Under the pieces are notes generated by a model. That model was not told where the DNA came from and searched no databases. It worked only from the letters and a program-made list of their open reading frames with translations. The translations under genes were made by a program, and so were the position numbers. A DNA stretch of 10,138 nt from MGBC163016 sp964469815 (GTDB lineage Bacteria; Actinomycetota; Coriobacteriia; Coriobacteriales; Eggerthellaceae): contig CAYXZC010000061.1 in the NCBI GenBank assembly GCA_964469815.1, forward strand, positions 1 through 10,138. The letters run 5' to 3'. Within the stretch, counting starts at the first letter, position 1. Each line of letters starts with the position of its first letter. Shown one piece after another: positions 6,182-10,138 of this stretch.

Positions 6182-6799
6182 ATGACAAAGCTTGGAATGG
6201 TCATAGATAAGCAACGCTGTATCGGGTGTCATACTTGCGCGAATGCTTGCAAGATGCAGAACAACGTCCCTATGGGAATGCTGTGGAACCGAGTGTTGAC
6301 AGACGGTGTAGATGTTCTTGACGGTGCGCAAGGTACATACCCCGATCTCCATCGTAGTTATACTCCTATCGCTTGCCAGCATTGCGAGAATCCTGCATGC
6401 CAGCGTGTTTGCCCTACAGGTGCAACCTATAAGGATGATAAGGGTCGCGTTCAGATCGATTACGAGAAATGCATCGGTTGCCGTATGTGCATGGCGGCAT
6501 GCCCTTACAATGCGCGTTCCTTCAACTGGGAAGAGCCCAAGCGCGATCCTGATTTCAACTATGGGGATGCACGTGTGCCCGTTCGCCCGAAAGGCGTGGC
6601 GGAGAAATGCACTCTTTGCAAGGAGCGCACCGATGACGGTGATGAACCCATGTGCGTGAAGTGCTGTCCGACCAAAGCCCGCATCTATGGTGATCTTGAC
6701 GACCCGAACTCCGAGATCTCAAAGAAGATCAAAGAGAAGAATGCGTACGTGCTCCTCGAAGACCGCGGTACAAAGCCGCAAGTCCATTACTTCAACTAG
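6182..6799 (+). CDS. 4Fe-4S ferredoxin-type electron-transfer subunit (DmsB/PsrB/NrfC family)
   Basis: This 205-residue protein carries four [4Fe-4S] cluster motifs: C13-C16-C19-C23, C65-C68-C73-C77, C97-C100-C103-C107 and C143-C146-C158-C162. That arrangement and length match DmsB. It would pass electrons from the membrane subunit to the catalytic subunit. It has no signal peptide of its own, which is normal because such subunits are carried through Tat with their partner. It starts 10 bases after the catalytic gene, with only a weak AGGTGA (6170-6175) overlapping the upstream stop, so translational coupling is likely. Base composition changes inside the gene: the first 200 bases resemble the AT-richer catalytic gene and the remainder resembles the downstream membrane gene. 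Confidence 0.95.
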   Translation: MTKLGMVIDKQRCIGCHTCANACKMQNNVPMGMLWNRVLTDGVDVLDGAQGTYPDLHRSYTPIACQHCENPACQRVCPTGATYKDDKGRVQIDYEKCIGCRMCMAACPYNARSFNWEEPKRDPDFNYGDARVPVRPKGVAEKCTLCKERTDDGDEPMCVKCCPTKARIYGDLDDPNSEISKKIKEKNAYVLLEDRGTKPQVHYFN

Positions 6800-6818
6800 G
6801 AAGGCAAGGTGATATGAA

Positions 6819-8051
6819 ATGAGCAACCTTATGAGAAAACCTGCCTTCATCGTGTTGGCAGTGCTGGCACTTATCGGCATCGGATGCTGGATCTACCAGC
6901 TAGCTACCGGTCTTGCGATCACGGGTATGAGCAATGCGAACTCGTGGGGCTTATACATCATGATGTTCATGTTTTTCGTGGGGTTATCCGCCGGCGGTCT
7001 TATCGTTGCCAGCTCGGCCAGCGTATTCCACATCAAGCGCTATAAAGCCGTGGCCATGCCGGCCATCATCCTATCCACTGCATGCATCTGTGTAGCAGGC
7101 ATGTTCGTGCTGGTCGATCTGGGTTCCATCCAAAACATCTGGAGGCTTCTCATCGGCCCGAATTTCGCAAGCCCACTTCTATGGGACGTTTGCGTGATCA
7201 CTTGCTATTTGATCATCAACATCCTGTATCTGGTGTTCATGAACTCTAAGAAGGAAGGCGCTTCGCACAAGGTGGAGATCGTAAGCCGCTTCGCGTTGCC
7301 TATCGCGATCCTCGTGCATAGCATCACCGCTTGGATCTTCGGTCTTCAGATCGCTAAAGAAGGCTGGTACACGGCGATCTTGGCTCCGATCTTCGTTGCG
7401 AGCGCAATGGATTCGGGTCTGGCTCTTCTGCTCTGCGTGCTTGCCGGTCTGAACAAGTCCGGTAAGTTCAAGACGGACAAGAACTTGATCGCATCTTTGG
7501 CAGGGCTTCTTGCGACTTGCATCGCCGTGGATGCGTTCTTCATCGGCTGCGAGATCCTGACCATGGCATATCCCGGAGCTGCCGGCGCAGAAACGCTCGC
7601 CATCATGACCACGGGGGCTACCGCACCGTTCTTCTGGTTCGAGATCATAGGAGGCCTTATCGTTCCGTTCTGCATTCTCGTATTCGCGAAGAACCGCCAG
7701 AACACCGCGATGGTCGTAACCGCCAGCGTGCTCGTGGTGCTTGGCGTGCTCTGCAAGCGTGCATGGCTTCTCCTGACTGCGTTCGTGATCCCGAACATCG
7801 AGGGTGCACCTGGCATCGCGCTCGGAACCTTCGCAGCGCAGGAAGGCGGTATGGGAATGTGGAGCGTCTACGGGTTCTATGCGCCCACCTTCCCCGAGAT
7901 CCTGATCGCTGTGGGTGTCATAAGCGTTGGAGCCATCATCTTCTGGGCGATAGCTCAAAAGACGATGTTCTCCGAGAGCGCGGCACCGCAGGACGCGAGT
8001 GCAGTTGATCCTGCAGCCCCGACGGATGCAGCGGTCACGCAAAGCGTTTAG
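6819..8051 (+). CDS. NrfD/PsrC-family membrane subunit of the molybdoenzyme complex
   Basis: This 410-residue integral membrane protein has about ten helices (roughly 8-28, 45-70, 78-101, 120-140, 157-178, 185-210, 224-246, 268-290, 297-320, 357-380). The family signature NSWGLYIMMFMFFVGLSAGG spans residues 41-60. It should anchor the complex and oxidise menaquinol, feeding the Fe-S subunit. It is about 100 residues longer than the NrfD-like protein encoded at 361-1284, so the two are not recent duplicates. The tail (about 386-410) is rich in Ala, Asp and Pro and probably disordered. ATG 6819 is preferred over the ATG at 6814, which meets a stop at once; AAGGTGAT (6806-6813) lies five bases upstream. 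Codon third positions are clearly GC-richer than in the catalytic subunit. Confidence 0.93.
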   Translation: MSNLMRKPAFIVLAVLALIGIGCWIYQLATGLAITGMSNANSWGLYIMMFMFFVGLSAGGLIVASSASVFHIKRYKAVAMPAIILSTACICVAGMFVLVDLGSIQNIWRLLIGPNFASPLLWDVCVITCYLIINILYLVFMNSKKEGASHKVEIVSRFALPIAILVHSITAWIFGLQIAKEGWYTAILAPIFVASAMDSGLALLLCVLAGLNKSGKFKTDKNLIASLAGLLATCIAVDAFFIGCEILTMAYPGAAGAETLAIMTTGATAPFFWFEIIGGLIVPFCILVFAKNRQNTAMVVTASVLVVLGVLCKRAWLLLTAFVIPNIEGAPGIALGTFAAQEGGMGMWSVYGFYAPTFPEILIAVGVISVGAIIFWAIAQKTMFSESAAPQDASAVDPAAPTDAAVTQSV

Positions 8052-8060
8052 CGAATTCAA

Positions 8061-8093
8061 CGCGTGAGTTTAGGACGTTCCTAAACTCACGCG
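8061..8093. repeat. Palindromic repeat, family B, copy 1
   Basis: A perfect 15-bp inverted repeat with a 3-base centre (CGT, 8076-8078) starts 10 bases after the nrfD-like stop. The arm is CGCGTGAGTTTAGGA. Its reverse complement matches 8585-8615 at 29 of 31 positions. There is no T-run, so it may stabilise the mRNA 3' end rather than terminate transcription. Confidence 0.8.
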
Positions 8094-8138
8094 GGCTACG
8101 AACTCGAAGGCTCTGCATGCTCGTGAACCTCCCTCTCA

Positions 8139-8157
8139 TGCGAGACGGCCTCTCGCA
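8139..8157 (+). other. Hairpin in the 3' untranslated region
   Basis: TGCGAGA-CGGCC-TCTCGCA forms a 7-bp stem with a 5-base loop, between the nrfD-like gene and its terminator. No coding sequence is apparent in 8052-8218. Confidence 0.45.
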
Positions 8158-8218
8158 CTCTCCCTCTTGCGATCCTGCCTCGCACGCGCACACGGGCATG
8201 CATGAGAACTCTCCCGAT

Positions 8219-8246
8219 AAAGCCGCCTCCCTAGGGCGGCTTTTTT
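8219..8246 (+). terminator. Rho-independent terminator of the molybdoenzyme operon
   Basis: The stem AAAGCCGCC (8219-8227) pairs with GGCGGCTTT (8235-8243) across a 7-base loop, and T6 starts at 8241. This is a canonical plus-strand terminator. It lies 168 bases after the last stop codon of the operon, leaving an unusually long 3' untranslated region. Confidence 0.88.
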
Positions 8247-8285
8247 CGTTCCAGTATCCGGAAGATGCCATCAGGATCAATCGCA

Positions 8286-8413
8286 AAGGATCCGTAGTGC
8301 GGATCTTCATTCGCGGTGTAGAATGCATCGACACCGCGAACAGCGAGAGTCAAGGTGTCGCGAAGCGACTATAAGCGAAGAATTGCTTTAGCAATTGTTC
8401 GCGAGAACTTGAC
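8286..8413. other. Cluster of inverted repeats, possible structured RNA with a three-way junction
   Basis: The segment holds GATCCG-TAGTG-CGGATC (8289-8305) and a 10-bp stem TTCGCGGTGT/ACACCGCGAA (8310-8319/8331-8340). A nested set follows: outer stem GTCAAG/CTTGAC (8349-8354/8408-8413) enclosing GTCGC-GAA-GCGAC (8357-8369) and a 12-pair stem with one mismatch around TTTA (8375-8386/8391-8402). It lies in the gap between the operon terminator and the purF-like gene. It could be a leader RNA, a small RNA or a mosaic of palindromic repeats. I do not recognise a known riboswitch class. Confidence 0.4.
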
Positions 8414-8468
8414 GCGAGCTAGATCTGCTGTGCACCTTGTTTTGGCTTGCGATATGAGACGTGGTGTA

Positions 8469-8496
8469 AGGCAGACCTGAAGGTCTGCTCTACGAT
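8469..8496. repeat. Palindromic repeat, family A, inverted copy
   Basis: GCAGACCT-GA-AGGTCTGC (8471-8488) lies in a 28-bp unit that is the reverse complement of 109-136 with one difference. On this inverted reading, a half-arm AGATCTGC at 8421-8428 lies at roughly the distance of the second palindrome of the left pair, suggesting a decayed two-palindrome element. Confidence 0.75.
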
Positions 8497-8562
8497 ACCA
8501 GCTTGTGAGCACATCTTCGTGTAGTCTGCTGAATCACCCTGCATCGCCCTTTCCAAACAATG

Positions 8563-8568
8563 TATACT
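8563..8568 (+). promoter_or_regulatory. Weak candidate -10 for the purF-like gene
   Basis: TATACT lies about 75 bases before the GTG start. No good -35 lies 16-18 bp upstream, so the promoter call is tentative. If it is real, the transcript would begin just before the family B hairpin at 8585-8615. Confidence 0.3.
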
Positions 8569-8584
8569 TTCACTTGATCGGGAA

Positions 8585-8615
8585 GCGTGAGTTTAGGAAC
8601 GTCCTGAATTCACGC
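8585..8615. repeat. Palindromic repeat, family B, inverted copy
   Basis: A 14-pair stem around ACG ends 18 bases before the ribosome binding site of the purF-like gene. Two positions differ from copy 1 and both give G-T pairs, so an RNA hairpin on the plus strand is preserved. It matches the reverse complement of 8061-8093. Confidence 0.75.
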
Positions 8616-8643
8616 GGGATGCGTAACGTTCTAAGGAGATCTT

Positions 8644-10068
8644 GTGGGGGGATTCTTCGGTGCAGCTTCGGCGCGCGATGTGGTTCTGGATGTTTTCTTC
8701 GGAGTCGATTACCATTCGCACCTCGGAACGCGTAGGGGAGGAATGGTCTTCGTCGATGAAGAGGACGGCTTCCAGAAAGAGATCCATTCGATCGAGAACA
8801 CGCCTTTCCGCACCCGTTTCGAAAAGGATATAGAGACATTCCACGGTATGAGCGGCATCGGATGCATCTCCGATACCGATCCGCAACCTTTGCTCGTGCG
8901 CTCGCATCTTGGCATGTTCGCCATAACCACTGTGGGCATCATCAACAATGCCGATGATCTCGTGGCCGAGTTCTTCGCAGGCGGCGAGAAGCAGTTCATG
9001 GCGATGAGCTCGGGCAAGGTGAACGGCACAGAGCTCGTGGCGGCGCTCATCAACCAGAAGGATGATTTCGTATCGGGCATCAAGTATGCCCAGTCCAAGA
9101 TAGATGGTTCGCTCACGCTGCTCATCATGACAGGAGATGGTTCCATCATCGCGGCGCGTGATGCGCTAGGGCGCCTGCCTGTGCTCATCGGCAAGGATGA
9201 TGACGGCCATTGCGTTTCGTTCGAGTCGTTCGCCTATCACAAGCTCGGCTACGATGATGCCTACGAGCTCGGCCCGGGCGAGATAGTCCGCATAGACAAG
9301 AACGGCTATGAGACGCTTGCGCCTGCAGGTGACAAGATGAAGATATGCGCGTTCCTCTGGGTATATTACGGATATCCCAATTCCAACTACGAGGGCGTGA
9401 ATGTGGAATGCATGCGCTATAAGAATGGCGCGATCATGGCTCGCAACGAGGCGAAAGCCGATGGGGTTCCCGATGTGGATTTCGTGGCAGGCGTGCCCGA
9501 TTCGGGCGTTCCGCATGCGATCGGGTATTCCACCGCGAGCGAGAAGACGTTCGCGCGACCCTTCATCAAATACACGCCTACCTGGGCGCGTTCGTTCATG
9601 CCGACGAACCAGGAGATCAGGAATCGCGTGGCGAAGATGAAGCAGATCCATATCCCCGAGCTCATCTCAGGCAAGAAGCTTCTCTTCGTGGATGATTCGA
9701 TCGTGCGCGGAACGCAGCTTCGCGAGACGGTGGATTTCCTGTACGAGTGCGGTGCTGATGAAGTACACATGCGAAGCGCTTGCCCGCCGATCATGTTCTC
9801 GTGCAAGTATCTGAGTTTCTCATCGAGCAAGTCCGAGATGGATCTTATCGCCAGGCGCGTGATCCAAGAGCTCGAGGGAGATGAAGGGCAGAAGCATCTG
9901 GCGGAATACGCCGATTCCTCCACAGAGCGAGGCAAATGCATGCTAAAGACCATCTGCGAGCAGTTGGGATTCGACTCGCTCGGATATCAGTCTTTGCCGG
10001 GGATGCTTGAAGCTATCGGCATCGACCCGGAACAGGTGTGCACCTACTGCTGGACCGGCGAGGAATAG
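8644..10068 (+). CDS. PurF-like amidophosphoribosyltransferase lacking the N-terminal catalytic cysteine
   Basis: This 474-residue protein is a class II glutamine amidotransferase-like domain fused to a phosphoribosyltransferase. True PurF begins Met-Cys, and that Cys, exposed by Met removal, attacks glutamine. Here the start reads MGGFFGAASA, with Gly in its place, and the usual oxyanion Asn-Gly is not evident near 100 (TTVGIINNADD). By contrast the PRPP site LLFVDDSIVRGTQL (346-359) is intact. Cysteines 235, 387, 466 and 469 align by eye with the four Fe-S ligands of Bacillus PurF, including the final CTYCWTG. It may use ammonia, transfer to another substrate or be regulatory. Start GTG 8644 has AGGAG at 8634-8638 and is the only sensible start; no upstream codon gives Met-Cys. 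I recall similar MGGFFG proteins annotated as PurF in gut anaerobes. It stands alone, with no purine genes beside it. Confidence 0.88.
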   Translation: MGGFFGAASARDVVLDVFFGVDYHSHLGTRRGGMVFVDEEDGFQKEIHSIENTPFRTRFEKDIETFHGMSGIGCISDTDPQPLLVRSHLGMFAITTVGIINNADDLVAEFFAGGEKQFMAMSSGKVNGTELVAALINQKDDFVSGIKYAQSKIDGSLTLLIMTGDGSIIAARDALGRLPVLIGKDDDGHCVSFESFAYHKLGYDDAYELGPGEIVRIDKNGYETLAPAGDKMKICAFLWVYYGYPNSNYEGVNVECMRYKNGAIMARNEAKADGVPDVDFVAGVPDSGVPHAIGYSTASEKTFARPFIKYTPTWARSFMPTNQEIRNRVAKMKQIHIPELISGKKLLFVDDSIVRGTQLRETVDFLYECGADEVHMRSACPPIMFSCKYLSFSSSKSEMDLIARRVIQELEGDEGQKHLAEYADSSTERGKCMLKTICEQLGFDSLGYQSLPGMLEAIGIDPEQVCTYCWTGEE

Positions 10069-10089
10069 TTTTATATTAAAACTATTCCT
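10061..10089. terminator. Inverted repeat between convergent genes (candidate bidirectional terminator)
   Basis: The 13-bp arms AGGAATAGTTTTA and TAAAACTATTCCT are separated by TAT. The repeat contains the purF-like stop (10066-10068) and the stop of the minus-strand gene (10082-10084). The stem is AT-rich and no T-run follows, so termination is uncertain. Confidence 0.45.
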
Positions 10090-10138
10090 GACGCTCAAAA
10101 TCCACGAATGCGCGCTTATCTGACGCTTTAATGCTTTC
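10082..10138 (-). CDS. C-terminal end of a convergent gene (partial, unidentified)
   Basis: On the minus strand the frame is open from the window edge for 18 codons, reading ESIKASDKRAFVDFERQE before TAG at 10084-10082. Its composition and codons look like real coding sequence. Its stop lies 13 bases beyond the purF-like stop, inside a shared inverted repeat, as expected for tightly packed convergent genes. The product cannot be named from 18 residues. Confidence 0.5.
   Translation of the reverse strand, partial: ESIKASDKRAFVDFERQE

Noticed and set aside
7179..8060. A 293-codon minus-strand frame opposite the NrfD-family gene
   Set aside because: It is a highly charged antisense shadow of a well-defined membrane protein gene.
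8035..8334. A 99-codon minus-strand frame after the nrfD-like gene
   Set aside because: It crosses the plus-strand terminator and the family B palindrome, and it repeats the peptide REFRNVLNSR only because of the DNA repeat.

Overview
The window looks like a chromosome segment of an anaerobic, respiring actinobacterium of the Coriobacteriia/Eggerthellaceae type. This assignment is an inference. It rests on the paired NrfD-type membrane subunits, the Tat-exported molybdoenzyme with a four-cluster ferredoxin subunit, the GntR/YtrA regulator, and a PurF-like protein of a kind I recall from gut anaerobes. Base composition is intermediate and uneven: about 42% GC in one stretch of the molybdoenzyme gene and about 62% in one stretch of its membrane subunit.

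Layout. Positions 1-104 may hold the end of an upstream gene; palindromic repeats and a promoter region follow. Positions 361-2805 hold a plus-strand cluster: an orphan 307-residue NrfD/PsrC-family membrane protein, a stomatin-like (slipin) SPFH protein, and a short YtrA-type GntR regulator. Positions 2901-3428 hold a minus-strand toxin-antitoxin module: an intact RelB/DinJ antitoxin and a Txe/YoeB toxin broken by a one-base frameshift. Two tandem palindromes separate it from the regulator gene.

Positions 3760-8051 form a three-gene operon for a membrane-bound molybdopterin oxidoreductase: a Tat-exported catalytic subunit, a DmsB/PsrB-like 4x[4Fe-4S] subunit, and a 10-helix NrfD-family quinol-interacting subunit. 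Quinol oxidation by the NrfD subunit should send electrons through the Fe-S subunit to the molybdenum site outside the membrane; the substrate cannot be read from the sequence. Positions 8052-8643 are non-coding and unusually rich in palindromes, with a clear Rho-independent terminator and a possible three-way-junction RNA. Positions 8644-10068 encode a PurF-like amidophosphoribosyltransferase lacking the catalytic N-terminal cysteine. It runs convergently into the tail of a minus-strand gene.

Links between regions. The upstream regions of the two NrfD-containing clusters share a 22-bp dyad, TTGTC-N12-GACAA, which suggests co-regulation. Two families of palindromic repeats occur as inverted copies: one pair about 8.3 kb apart, the other flanking the 8094-8584 spacer.
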